Made by a program: the position numbers and the translations under genes. Below, one piece after another: positions 33,701 through 48,700 of a stretch of DNA of 64,000 bases (its first letter is position 1; every line of letters begins with the position of its first letter). The notes under the pieces are model-generated. The model worked only from the letters and a program-made list of their open reading frames with translations, searched no databases and was not told the origin of the DNA. The stretch is from Catonia carolina (lineage: Eukaryota > Arthropoda > Insecta > Hemiptera > Achilidae), in NCBI GenBank assembly GCA_035578175.1, contig JAQMRL010000003.1, forward strand, positions 58,698,672 to 58,762,671, written 5' to 3'.

Positions 33701-36700
33701 AGATAACGCGGAAAGAGCTGACCCATTGTCTTGGTGGGGAACCCATGATTTGTCCTTCCACATTTCGGGGCGTTTTTTCCTTACCAAGGTAGTAATATTG
33801 ATTAATTGTTTGACCTTCAGGAATCCAGTGAAGGTACACAATCCCATGGATATAAAAAAAACAATCATCATTGCTTTACATTTTGACTTGCTCATTCGAG
33901 CTGTTTTGGCTCTCGGTGAAGTTCGGCTCTTCCAGTGCATGGATTGGCACTTCGTTTCCGGATCATAAGTAAAAATCGTAAAAAGTTAAGATCTTTAGCA
34001 GAGCATCGATAAATGGACCGTTAAATAATGAAAATATTTGGCACAAAATTAATGTGCCAGAGAAATATAAACTATTTAAAAATACAGCCAAAAATAGAGT
34101 TCCAGTCATTTGTTGGATGCCAAGTGATCAATCAGGCAAATAGGTAACTTATTTGACAACCGAACAATGTGTTGTTGGACGATCTCAGAAGATATGAGTG
34201 CTCCAACCTTAATAACAAATTACACTCAGACGTCCATATATAGAAATTGTAGGTTCCTTATAAGACATTTAATATAGTATAGAAATTTCGATAAAGGGAA
34301 ACGCTGTTTGTTTTTTCATTTTGACTTATTTATATTAGGTGAGATTACTCGTCCGTAACCATATTTCCTGAAAAAACAGTATTTGTTTGCAATAAAGTTT
34401 GTTTTATTGTGAAGACGGATATGCAGGGCAATTGTCCACAAAAGAAAACAACTTTTCTTTTTTGTTTAGGCATGTATTCATCTCGTGACATTTTTACTCA
34501 TTTGAAACTGCTTCGTCCACATCATCGTATTTACATATTTTTGATCGTACATAGTGTAAAAGTATCACACTACTCTTGTACGTGGACCACAGTGGTTAAC
34601 GTACTGATGTACTGTATTGTCACGTTGCTGTCTCTCAATGTTTTGGATTGACTAGTGTGTGATGGGAGGGCTATATCGAGTTCTATTTATATTTTCAAAA
34701 TAATTAAGTTCGATATACAGTATTTGTTTTCGATTCCTATACAGAAGCATTTTTCCATTAAAATTTCACGGGACTTAGAAAATACTTCGATATTTAGGGA
34801 ATTACGATATGTAGAAGTTCGATACATAGAGGTCCGACTGTACTAAGTTTGAAATTGGAAGAGACCAGAAGCCTTAATCCATATTTTTTATGATGATGAT
34901 AAAAATGTCTGTACTTTTAAACGTATCATTTAGTAACTGCGACCGTAAAATACTGGTATTAAACGAAACGATACGGTCATACTTTGTGAAGATTTTGATA
35001 CTTAGAAATACTCATCTAAATTAAGAATGAAGTAATTCTGAAAATAATGAATGAAAATATAAACAAAGTATTTAATACAGCCTAACGACTAGTTTTGCTC
35101 TTATTGTTTAAAAAATGTGGTTTATGGTATTTCAGTTCCTCCGGAAACTCCAACTATATTAGATGGAAGAGGAGACGAAGTTGCAGGAGTAGCTGGACCA
35201 TTTTTGGAAGGCTATGATTTACAACTGTCATGCCACGTAACCGGAGGCAAGTAAATTATACAGGAATTTTTGTGATTTATTTTATATTAAATTTTGTTGT
35301 TGTTTTTTTTTGTTTTTCGCTGGCTCTTACAATTGCTGCTAATGTAGACTGTTTAAATTAAAAAGAAGAAATAAAGAAAAATATTTCTACACATTTATTT
35401 AGGCTAAATATATTTATTTATTTACGTCACATCCCAGAGACTCAACCATCCGATGGTTATTAGTGGTTAACAAGTTTTACATAGTAGAAATTTATTTTTT
35501 ATTTTGTTCATTAATGTCAGTCAGATTGTAATTTTAAACAAACAAGGCTAAGTAAACCGTTCACAGATTACATGTTAAATATTTAAAGTATGAATACTCA
35601 TACTATTTGTCTAAAAATATTTTCCTTTCATTTTATACATAATTTTCATTCCATTCTACTAACTTAAAATAAGGGAGTAAAATAGAAACACAGTTTAGTA
35701 TTTTCGTAGCTACTTGTTAAATGAAAGCACTAAAGTAAATTTAAATATTACAGAATTTTTGGATTACTATTACAGCAATACAGCTTCCACAATCGTTTCG
35801 CTTTGGTGACCTTAAGTATAACATTTTGCAGAAGAAATATAAAATTTATAAACATGAATCTATACTTCATCTTTGAAAATCAGCCGGCTTAAGACGAGTG
35901 TGACGGATGCTTATACCAAAATCTTGAGAGGAAACGCCAAATGGGAAAAGAAACATACCGACCAAGGAATCAAAAATACTGGCAAAATTCTTTGTAAATT
36001 ACGGCTACAGAACTTGTTCTAATTTAGTTCGGAATAATTCCTTGTTATTTCCAGTTGCACATTATATGTAGCCGTTATTTCAAACTGTGTTAACAAGAAA
36101 CAATACTTTATAAACTTGAAATTAAAATATCACATATACTGAAATTTATTCTAAGTTCTATAAGGGTGCCATACGTGAAAAATCATTTGCTAAAACGTGT
36201 ATCTTTCAGGTGGTTTATGTGCAATAGTTTAAGATAGGTTACAATTACTTTAAACGTATTGCCTATAACAGGCAGATGGAGTATTTAATTAATTAAACTT
36301 GATCTGCTGGTTCCAGGGCTACAAAAATAGTTCTGTTTCTTATTACGTGGTCAGCCAATTATATGACTCTATTTAAGAAAAGAAAATGTTGAGGTGTAAG
36401 AGACACTAGTCAGAGTTATCTCCTTTGAGAGTAATGAATTTAACTTTACAGTCAAACCCTGTAGTGAATGAAGTGAAGGGGTCATTTGCAGAGTGGAAAG
36501 AATGTTCTTTTCGGAGGGCCTGGCATGCTGATAAGCATACTTTTTCAACTCAGTGAGGAAGGCAATAGTAAACCACCTCACTCCTCATTTTTACTTAGTA
36601 AAACTTATAGAGGTTCAACAGAGAAACAGAGAAAAAGAGAAACAGAGAGGGATAGAGGTTCTAGAGGAACAGCCTTTCGGCTGTTAACCTAAACAACAAC

Positions 36701-39700
36701 ACAAGCTTGGGAGGTTCATGCAACCTATATAATTCAAAGATGAAACATCTTTTGTTAGTTTCTGTATTTAAAAAATACTATAGGCATATGTATGTACTCT
36801 TGTACTGACCTTCTTTACTACAAGTAATTGCTTTGAAACGTTTTAATATAGCTTATTAATAATTTCCTTTCTTCTCATTAGGTCACCCGCAACCAGAAGT
36901 GACTTGGTGGCAAGATGGTCAACTTATTGATGACATAAGCGAAAGCGTCAGAGAAGGTGATGTGATTAACCGTTTATTCCTTTCTAGTGTTCAACGAGGT
37001 TTTCGGAGTGCTACATTGGAATGTAGAGCAACAAGTGCACCTGCTCCTCCAGTGGTTCGCAGAGTTGCTCTGGAGGTTTACTGTGAGTATTTATTTTTAA
37101 TTTATTTTGCGTACGGCGCTGTATAGGCTACTGAACGAATAATTTCCTTATTGAATATTAAATATAATATAACGGACGATAAAGAATTTATTACTTGGAA
37201 AACAGGTACCCAACGGCACTATTTCTTGTAAGAACTACGGATAATTCAAATCTGGTCAAGAGATATCTGCTCAATTAAGATGGTTAGATATTGCCGTATC
37301 AATATATCACAGAGTAACTAATCTAGCCGATAGTGAAATTTAATGTAGAATGATGCGCCTAGCACAATAATTTTGACAGACAGCCAAGATCTACTTTCAT
37401 TTTATCTTTATGACAAACAAATATGTATAAGTAAAATATTTGAAAAATATTTAGTCATTGTTTTATCTCTTTTCTGTTTTTAGTTAGCCTATTGATCAAG
37501 GATACGTTTAACTGATCTTTTGTTTTTTCAGTAGTTTCCTTAGGGTACCTCTACACAAAAACGAATCAATCTGTTGTACCAGTTCATTTAAAATATCAAA
37601 ACGAGAAGATTTTTCCTTGTCATCGATGTTTAGAAATAAATTTATTTAAGTCAGGAACACTGGAATTAAATATATCGAAATGAATATTCTTCCCATATTT
37701 TTTCTGCGTTTTCTTTTAATAAATCTTTTAAAAACTTTTCAGAATTTTAAAAGTTTATCAAACTCAGAAAACGTGAAAATAATATCAACGAAATTATGAG
37801 TGGAGTTCCAATTGCTAATATATTTTGGCAACAGAAATTCAAAGTTTTTTCAATTAAAATACAATAAATTTTAATGATACACAAAAACGAAAAATTAAAA
37901 TTCAGAGAATAAGTCGTCTGAGATGGAGGAATCAATAGAAGGAAGTTATGTGGTTTGTTTTGTATGAAGACGAGCAAGAAGAGTTAGCGACAACAGTGAA
38001 GGTTTAACCGTTTAAATTTAACAACAATAAGTTTCTCGTCACGAGATTCTGGGGACTTGATGAATGAGTTTAAAGTAGAAACGGTCGTTTAGAGGCTTGG
38101 GTTTGGGACGGCAGTTTAGGACTACACCCATCACCCTCTGACTCCTATAACATTGACAACTTGTTATTTAGTTCAAACTGACTTACTGACTGGGCTTTAA
38201 ACTGACGTATACAAGTTAAAGGGTATATGAGAGAATACAGAAATACGAAGCTAGAGCAAAGAGAGAGGCTAGCTTCAGTTGTACTTTGTAGTTTTACTTT
38301 GGCAGTTAGTATTCAATACTGTAGTTGAAATACAAAATTCAAGTAACAAGATGCAAGGAATTATTAAATGTTCTGAATATGTTAAACGAAGCGTAACAAA
38401 TAAATTGAAAGTAAAAATACACGTTTCATTTCGTTTATCAAGATGCAAAATATATAATAACGTTATTCACATGATTTTCTCAGAGTAGAAAAATATCTTA
38501 ATCATCCGAACAATATTGTAATAAAAACTTAAATCTCAATTACTATATTTGTAAAAGCGTTATAGCTAGTGTGATACACTAAAATTTGAATTTTTTAACT
38601 TCAAAGTTAGACTATTTATATTTTGTAGAAATTTAATTTAATTTCGATATTACTTTGAATTACTTCTATCTTTACGACAGGCCATCCGGTATACTCCGGT
38701 ATTAAAATGTTTTACCTTTTCTAGAAAGCTATAATTGGAATACGAGGGGCGTTCAAAAAACTCCCGCAATGGTGGTTCAGCGTTCTAATGTTATGACCTA
38801 TGAAAATGCTTACTTAATTACCTTTCGAAGAAGGCCTCTTGCGCGCACACACACGTGCTCCATCGATCCTGCCATTGTTGGAAGTAGCGGTAGAAGGCTT
38901 CTTTCGGAATCTGTTGGAGCTGAGTCATCACATTTAATTTGATGTTTTTTTTGTCTGGGAGACGATGTTGGAGCCATTTTGATGATTGTTGTTTCGTCTC
39001 CTGGTCACCCAAAAATCATCACCTGTGACGATCTGTTAGAGGAATGTATGGTCCTTCGAACTTGTCTCAAACAACTTGCCGGTGATTGTCGTGTGGCATT
39101 CCATTTGATCCGTGTTCAACAGCGTCGGATCAAACTTTGCACTGACACGTCTCATCTTCCAGTCGTCGCGTAAAATGGAATTGATCTCCGTGAGATATCA
39201 ACTTCGCACGCCAACTCCGTGATTGTTATTCTTCGATTTTTTAGAAGCAGTGGTTTCACTTTTGCAATAATTTCGTCATTTCTAAATATCGACGGTCCTC
39301 TAACGTCTCCTGGCCTTTCTTAAACCGTGCAAACCAGTCGTAAAGAGCGGATGTTTTTATTGCATTATAACCGTAAACTTGCTGTAGAGCCAAAAGCGTC
39401 TCTGAAGCTAACTTTCTCAATTTGTACATGAACTTGATGTTCAAACTGTAACTTTGTATTGACTAACAACCACTCACATACACGTCGTATGGAGCACGGA
39501 CACCATTATGCACTGTCCAAACATGTTCAAATAAGTGCGTACGCAATCATATTGCTTGTTTGGCGACGGCAAAGCAATTCTGGGATTTTTTTGAACGCCC
39601 CAAGTAAATTACTCCCAGCACTGTAGAGGTCTTCCCCAGCTTTTTCTTTCCTCAGTCCTGTATTCCAGAAAAAATTTTCAAATTCTATTCCCCGTTATTC

Positions 39701-42700
39701 TTTGAGGACGGTCCGTCCTTTATATTGCAATAGTAACTAATCTCTCAATTACGCTAACTGCCAGCATCTTCGTCCTTGTATCGCAATTTATAGAAAATTC
39801 TGTCATCCGTCATACAACCCTTGACCCTTCATAGAGAAAGCATCTTCATCACTATCAATTATTTCTGTTTCCTTCTTCCTGTAGGAACCCATTTTGCTGT
39901 CATATGAAAGAAGCTATAAATTGGAACTGTCATTATGTTACGAAATTTATCAATGTACGTTTAAGAGACCTGTTCCTCTTCAGAATTAAATACTTCACAA
40001 AAATATAACTACTCGCAATATTAAGTCAAATCCTTTAGTAATAAAGGACTAGTTTTTGGCTGTCGTATTACGTTACCTAAGTAACCTAATAATTTACGAC
40101 TTCAAACGTGCCTAACTGTGTAACTTAATAACGTACGCATCCTCAAGTAGAAGTAGTGCCTTATATTGGCCTGTAACCTCATACAACTAAGATATGTCAT
40201 CTACGTACAAAACTATTACAACAACTGTCGTCAGAAGCGACACTTCTGCTTGTTTGATATTCGATTAAAATTAAACTTTGATTCAAAAATAGTAAATTAC
40301 AAAACCCTTTTGCAATCAATCTGTATGTCCTACAACTTTTTGGAGCAGCAGTAGTACAGAGTATTTGAAACTAAAGTTTCTTTGAACAAAAAAACATTGT
40401 TCTAGGTTGTAAATTTTTTGTAAAATTGCTATTTAAATTAACAGTACATCCAACATTTGATAATTTACACTGGATTTTCATTTGAGTTTATTTTGAACAA
40501 TTGAATTATAGCTAATATAATTTAAAAAATAGAACTATATGGGTAAGAGATTTGTTGACAAACCGTTGAAATCTTCGATGTATGTTTAGTGTAGATTTGT
40601 TTTAGTGTCAATCTTTTCCCTCTAAAGCAACATTTCTGCTTCTTTGAAAATCCAATAATATTAAAGTTACATTAAAAAAATAGTAAATTACAAAACTATT
40701 TGCAACCATTCTAGACATATTTCCAGGTTGGTTAGATTGGACGGAATTTAATAAATTTTAGGCGTAATTATGTCCAGCTTGGTTGCAAAACCATTTGATT
40801 TGCTAGAGACCATTCTGATTGATTTGGCCACGACTGAACCACGGTAGAGGTAATACAAGAACATTTTTTGTGAAAGGGCAGTTAGTTTCTTGTTTTGATT
40901 AATGCCAACAAGACCGAAAGTCATTAATGTTGAGTGTAAAAATATTTTTAGGGCTCGTTATTTCTGATTGGCCTAAGTACAATTCAGTAAACACATAAAT
41001 GTTTATTTATTTACACTTCCATATTTCTATAAAATATTTATATTATACTAATAAATATAATTTATAATTTAATTATAATTCAATATTAATTAAAATATCA
41101 AATGCAAAACATTGAAGGTTTAAACAAACAAATAGAATTGTTTCTTAAAGTAATTTAAAATTATACGATTTAAATACATTTAACATCGCATTTTCAAAAC
41201 AGAATTTCTTGGAATTTGTTTATTTTGTATTGTTTTCATTAATTTTGTAAATATTATTATTTTCAAGTCTTCCCATTTTTAATACAGTATAAAAAGAATG
41301 TGATCACAACTGTCACGTTTCTTTCAGCTTTTACGTTCCAAGTTATAAAGGCTAACCTAAGCCTAAGGTTAATTGTACATAACCTATTTAAAACAATTCC
41401 TGCAAGTATTACCTACATTTGAAATTTACTTAACATTTTTTTACATTTTTTTTGAATATACATTCTTTGTTATTTTTATTTATTGAAGCGAATTTTTTTA
41501 ATGTATTTTCTATACTGATTTTAAAAGACCTAAAACTCTTTTCTTTTAAAAAGGAAATCTGATAATGTTATTATTTCAAGAATGTTTTCCCTTTTATATC
41601 CAATGGTCCGCTTTTTAAAAATTACTTAATATGTAGGTATTAATAATGACATGCTAACACAACAGTATTAAAAATATATTTAAGAGGACAGTATATTCTT
41701 CTAAGTAAGCTATTCAAAGGATCTATTTTTTTCTTAAGTATTTTTGAAATTTCCTAAATTAAAGATACTTTTATAAACTCTAAATATGAATAAACACAAT
41801 TAATTGACTCAAAAACTTAAGAAATTGTTAGTGCGATTACAAGATTCTCCTAAATTCTTCAGTATAAATATTACGTTCTCCTTGAGTATTTAGTATGGAG
41901 TATGTTCTCCTATTTCATAAATTTAATGGATATTCTTAAGTTGTACGAAATAAAGTGGTTTTCTATTTAATTCTCCAAATAATTATAAATATTGTATTTA
42001 TTATATTCATGATATTTATTGTACATGACACAGTTATTTATGTACTCTTTTGTGTTTCAATAAATAAACTAACATTTTTACTAATGAACTTAAAATTGAA
42101 AACATTTTTATTTATTAATAGATGATTTTTTTTACTTACACGAATGTCTTGCACAGTCTTTAGCGGACCAAACAGAGACAACTATTAAATAAGTAAAAAA
42201 ACACGAAGTACGGTTTTTTAATTTTCCAAAGGTAGAAGAACAATGGTAGACGGTTTTCTGTAAGTTTAGACAAGTATGATATTATTCTGCTTGCGGAGTA
42301 GCGATTAGTTTTAATTCACTTGCTGATTTTTCTAAAAGAGAGGCGAGGGTTCCATTAGACTAATATGTTCTTTCAATTGTTATTTAATTCTCTGGATTAT
42401 TCTAGGTTTTTTCTGTAATATTATTTCTCCGTAGCCAACAGTCTCGTCAGTCAAAACGTAATGTGTGAACCATTGTGAAGTTAGTTTCTGTTAAATGTAG
42501 ACACAAAAAAGAGTGAAGAGTATAAAAGTGTTGTGTTGAATGATAGTTGGGTTAGTTTGTGATTAAGAACCTGGTTGTGTGTTACGCATAGAAATAGATT
42601 CTTCATGATAGGAAAATAATGTACTATTCTTATAATTATTATGTACAACTGTAAGACTAAATTAACTGTTTGATTGCATATTGCTATTTTATTTTAGTTA

Positions 42701-45700
42701 AATTTATCGTAGTCTTAAGTTTTTAAAATAATTCATTATTAATTAGTCCTTTTGTACGGGTAGCAAATAAAGTAATTAAATTTTATTATAAATTAAAAAG
42801 GAAGTTCTAATATTTATAAATAACCAGATTCCAAAAATCTAGAGTAAACGTAACAGTATTATTTACTGGATGTATTTCTGATTGTACTAAAGAATTCAAC
42901 ATTCGAGTAAGGGCCTGACAAATTAGTCTCATTAGGTTTCCGAAATGTCATGATATACATTTAAATGATGATATAAAACTTTTAAATATTATTTATTTAC
43001 TGAGATATAAAAGTTTCACTGAAATGAAGTAGAATTGAAGAAGATTTTATTGGAAAATACTTTCAACTGAAATGTCTTTTCATGCCATTAGACAGTTAAT
43101 GACGTCCTCTGTGTTTTTATAGTAAAGAGGGTGACTGAGAGAGATAAAGTCTACGTGGGAGAAAGTGTGGCTGAAATAAAGACAGAAAGATCAGAATGTG
43201 AAGACACTAAAGAGCTAGTAGCTTGCTGACAAACAACGAATAAAGTCAAAATACTTTCTTTGCACTACGTGGATGTCATGTTAAAAACCTCTAAGTATTG
43301 CTAGCGTTTAAATGATCAATAATTTATGACATTTTATCAAAAATGCAATCTATTCTAAGAGTTCCCGTTGTAATCAGTACCATTAACCTAGAGTAGAAGA
43401 AAAAATAGTGTATAACTAAAATCTGGAATGGATAAATCGATAAGTAAATCTAGGGCAGCTGATTACGAGTATATTTGGAAATTACCAAACGGTAGAAGTT
43501 AATGAAAGAGGACGGGGCATTATTTGGGTGACTGAATGATATTCTGAAAAACAACATCCCACAATACTTGGAGACAAAGGTATTTAATTCATGTGCACTC
43601 CCAGTACTAACGTATGGTTCACAAACTTGTATGTTTATTAAGGGGAATGTTACAAAAATAGGAAAACCACCATTTAAATCGTTTACTATAGATTTCAACA
43701 TTACAACATTGAACGCCAAAAATGAATATGTAAGAAATATCACCAAACTTACCTAACAATTAACACAGATTACATAACTTTTAACATAGGAAATTAAAAC
43801 TACTACTACTACTACTACTCCTACTATTAAATGAAGTATCTAAAAAACGAACGCACACACAGAAACGAGACAGAAAAATCAAACATTTTAATTACGTCAC
43901 AGTTGCAAAGATTTCATTAACGATCTTCTTGAAACCGTTTTTCTCTTTATCCGATACATCAATACATTGACATAATTGTTCCTTACGTCCATAACAGGTA
44001 GGTGGAGTGTTGAATTATTTTTGCTCGATCTGCTAATTCCAGGGCTACAAACAATAGTTCTGTTTGTTATCACATGGTCAGCCAATTAAATGACTGAATC
44101 ATTTAAGAACAGAAGAGGTAGACGTGTAAAAGACACTAGTCAGAGTTATCTCCTCTGAAAGTAATGAATCTCATTATACAGTAGACCCTGTGGTGAATGA
44201 AGTGAAGGTGTGATTTGCAGGGTGGAAAATATGTGCAGTTTCGAGGGCCTGGGATGCTGATAAGCATACTTTTCCACTCGTAGAGGAAGGCACTTGTAAA
44301 CCACCTCACTTCTCGTTTTACTTAGTAAAGCTTCTAGAGGTTCAACCCAACCTTTCCGCTGCTGACCTAAACAACAACATGCGTTTTTATAAACAGTGTT
44401 TTATAAACACTGTTTTCACGCAGCTTTCCATAGGATCCAGCTCCACAGTTTCTTTAAGAATAAACCAATTTTGGCTTCTACTCTTCACATAGGGGATCAT
44501 GTAGTGGAACAAACGTGATCTTTAACTGATTTATTTTTTAATTAAAATATAATTTAATCTAAATACATTTTATTAATGAATATTTCGTTCATTAATTATT
44601 TTTATATTATTTTAATAATATTTTGTCATTCATAATTGATATAATATCGATTTGTATACTTAAAATGTTTATTTTATAAGAAGAACAACTTCACTGTTTG
44701 ACTTTTAGGACTTTATTCAAATATAAAACGTTATCCTTCTTATAAACTTAACATTTAAAACAATGAACATTTGAATTAAACAAACGATATGAAATCAAAC
44801 AATATTATAAACGAAAAAATTAAAATAATATAAAAATAATTAATGAATGAACTATATAATTAATAAAATGTCATTTTGTTAAATTAAAATTTAATTACAA
44901 AACAAAAACACATTTAACGATCACATTATCTACCATTACAATCACCAGCCATATTTCCAAATATCCAGATCAATATGGCTATTCAGCACATTGAAGGAAA
45001 GTAATGCGTAATAGACTTCTCTTCTTGTTTGATGGGTGAATAAGCCCAAATTTTTTCCCAACAAATTCTTAAGATGAAATGAAAATAATAATGAAAAATG
45101 AATCGGAAGTTAAAATTTACTTATATTATTTGTATAATTTTATATTATTAATATTTTATATAGCCTAAATAATAAATTTTTTGAACTTAATAATTTAGTG
45201 GTTTAACAAGGTACTTTACAGCGGTACCTGAAAATTTAAATAATTCAGTTCCTCAAGTTTAGAGTATTAATTGCATTTTGTTGGTAAAGTTTCTGTAATA
45301 CATATTAAATAAATGTTAAAACTGGTTAATATTTTTAGTTTTATTTTAATTGGCATGAACTTCTTCGAGTATAAGCAACTACGATGAATTACCTTTCAGA
45401 ATTGGTAGGTTTTAACATGTAATCCAGATCCTATTCGGTAATCAAACCTGGGACCTTCGCCTTGCAGTCCGTAATGCAAACTAACCATTGAGCCAAGCGA
45501 TAATTTTTGTTTATTTTACTTTTCACTTAGGTTTATTGGATATTTGTACTGTTTAATAAAAAAATTATAATGAAAATTGGTTAATTGATCATACAGGAAC
45601 GTTGACCAATTAGAATTCCATAACTGACAAAAAAAATACAATTTCATTTTTGAGAAATTATTTCTATAAATTCAGTATAAAGTAATGGATCCATAAAACG

Positions 45701-48700
45701 TCTGGTTAAAAATTTAAATAGAAATGTTTGGTTGTACTTCACGTTTTGTATTTTAAAAGTTTGGCACAACAGGTATTTCAAAACTATGAGAATAAGCAGT
45801 TTATTAATAGAAAAGTTTCAAAATGCAGGTGTTAAATTATTAGAGGAGTTTGCCAATTTATAACATGGTTAGAAAATTTATTATGTATGACAAACTAATT
45901 TAATAAAATATTTTTTAATTTTAAATAGTATAATCTTTTAATACAAATATCACTATTCATCATTTAGCTCTACAGTCATTTTAGATTCTTATCTTTACTT
46001 AAAGCAAAAACAAATTACTAAATTATTCTGCAGTTCATTATATTGACAATGATATTTATTTAAGAAATTCAAAATAGGATGAGTTTAAACAAGATGCGTC
46101 TGTTTTTCCTCCTACCGTTAACTTCCAATTTTTAGGTTCAGTATTCAAGTAGTGTAATTATTTAAATGGAGGTTCCCGGGTCCGATTCCCGGCTAGCGTC
46201 TGAAAATTTTCACAAGTGAAACCCACTGTTACATAACCATAGTCGCTAATAATTTTGACCTGTTGCGACAATAAATAAACTAAAAAAATACGGTAAAATT
46301 TTTTTCTTATGTAAAATTGGGTTATCATATTCAGGCTACTTTAAACATTTTTTTCTGGAAGATTAGCTTGAAGCTCACATTCTTATCATTTCTTTTATTA
46401 CGTTTTTCTTCTTTCTTTCCCTCTTCGAATTTATTTTCTTCTTTACGAAAGACCTTAATCCTAAGGTCTGTAAATTTAAGTCTGTACTTTGTTCGGTTCA
46501 ATAAATGTTTTATTTTAATTGGGTCATTTTCAAGATACTTTCTGATTTCCTTAAACTAACCGAATCGGCGTATTTGGGTTTCAACCATAAGGGATCACGT
46601 TTACATAATTTATCTTTATTTCTTTTCCAAAATTATTTCATTCTAATTTTCCCTTCTGTCCGTTTTTTTTTGTTCATAGCTACTTTTATTTTCCTTTGCC
46701 TTTCTCACTGAGTGGAAAAGTATGCTTATCAGCATCCCAGGCCCTCCGAAAAGCACATACTTTTCACCCTGCGAATGAAACCTTCACTTCATTCACCATA
46801 GGGTCTGGCTGTGTAATGAAATTCATTACTCCCAGAGACGCTAGTATAACGCTGACTAGTGTCTTTTACACCTCTCTCTCCACTTCTGTTCTTAAATGCT
46901 TCATTCATATAGTGGCTGACTATGTAAAATTGAACAAATCTATTTTTTGTACCCCTGGAACTAGCAGATCGAATGCCAATAATTTAACACTTCATCTGCC
47001 TGTTATGGGTGAGTTTATTAAAGTATTCATTTATTTAATTAGCTGTTTTGAAATAGGTAATAAATATTTTAAACTGTTTTAAAATTTCCTTAAACCAATC
47101 GGTTTAAGCTATCCTATTTTCATTAATATTAAATATTTCATGTATCATTCTGTAGTCATTCATTCTATATTTTTTTTTTTAACAGTAAGAATTATTTACA
47201 AACAGTTTAACAAAAACTTTCAGTAAATGTGTTGATGATGAATAAAACTTGAAGAAGACAGCACTCAGCAGCGTTGCTTCCAAGTCATCGTTTGGTTATA
47301 GTTGATGAAGGGTTTCTTCTTGGTCCTGGAGATGTACAATTTTTTTTTCTTTTTTTTATACGGATGAAGTGAATGAAGGTGTGCTGTTTATTCTATAAAT
47401 AAGTAGGAAAAAAATTAATAATCTTCCTTTCTTTATTTTATTTTCTAATTTTTACAACTTCTGTAAATTTTCTTATTATTTTTTTAATTTACACATTCCA
47501 TTTTCATACCTTGATCAAAGAATTTTTCGTAAAATTATCTTTCTACTTGTTCCTTTCTCTAAAATATTTGTAAACACTGTGCAGAAAGAGTTTTATCATG
47601 TAATACGTAAAGAGCTTCTAGGAAAATTACAATTTTATAACAACTTAATCTTTATAAGCCTATTACGTTATGTTCATTATAAATAACTTTTGTAAGATGA
47701 TTTTCCATTTTCTGTAGCCTACTGTGTTTTCTTACCGAATTTTTCGAGTATATTATTTGCTGCTATTACTTTTCTAAATATTTAAATTTCAGTACTGTAA
47801 GTCAGCGTATTAAATTAAAATTGAAAAATATTAGTAATGCATTTTAATTTTTTTGTATTTGCTGTTTAATCTATTACCCACAGAGAAAAAATATCTGGCG
47901 CTCTATCTTCTATTTTAACGTAAAATTATTTCTACAAATCAAGTAAACTTATCTTCAACTTCGGCAAAAATTCGCGGTGATATCTAACATAAAGTCGTAA
48001 ATATGTCGCATGCTGAGACATATGATATGATGTCTTAGATGATGGCATTTAATAATAATTACTACCTTCGTAAAAAATTATCAGTATTTTAGTGATATTT
48101 TTGTTGTAGGCCAATGTGTCAAATTCAGTTGTTTTATTTTATTTTTCAATACAAAATGCACATTAGTATAAGTAATAAATTAAATTCTTGAGAAGACGAA
48201 ATAAGTTTTTTATCAAAGTCTACAAAATAATAATAATAATAATAATAATAAAAATAAAACAATATTAAATTAAATATCAGTCAGCAAGAATCGTCTGCCG
48301 GACAATATTGTTAAAGCCATCTGTGTTTAAGAAAATTAGTGATGTTGCTTTTATTGCCAACAGAGTTACTGTTGAAGCGAAGACATTTTTCATTTGTCTT
48401 TGTCGCTGGCAGATATCTCCTTGTTCTTATTCTTCATAATTTCTTCTATCATCTTCAGTATTTCTTTTTCTTAGCAGTCATTATTTCGTTTAAATTTTGC
48501 AGAGCATAACCTTTAAGTTACAACGTGAAAGATTAAAGGGACGATATCATTAAAGAGTATATAAAATAGTATGATAATGCATTTAATTAAAAATTATAAA
48601 TTTATTGTTCTAATTATACTAATAAAGTGTTGTCATCCCACTATTGATAAGTTAATGTGGCGTATTTGAGAATTTAAGATCGTTAAAGGAATTTATAGTA

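Noticed and set aside
33433..33968. Plus-strand frames of 88 and 98 codons
   Set aside because: They are antisense shadows of the decayed mariner transposase on the minus strand.
35251..35252. GT donor for visible exon 2
   Set aside because: It would shift the frame into the next exon. The GC donor at 35247 restores continuity and fits the strong GC-donor consensus.
46696..47082. 128-codon plus-strand open frame
   Set aside because: It is read through copy 6 of the dispersed repeat. The same region in other copies is interrupted, so the frame is not conserved.
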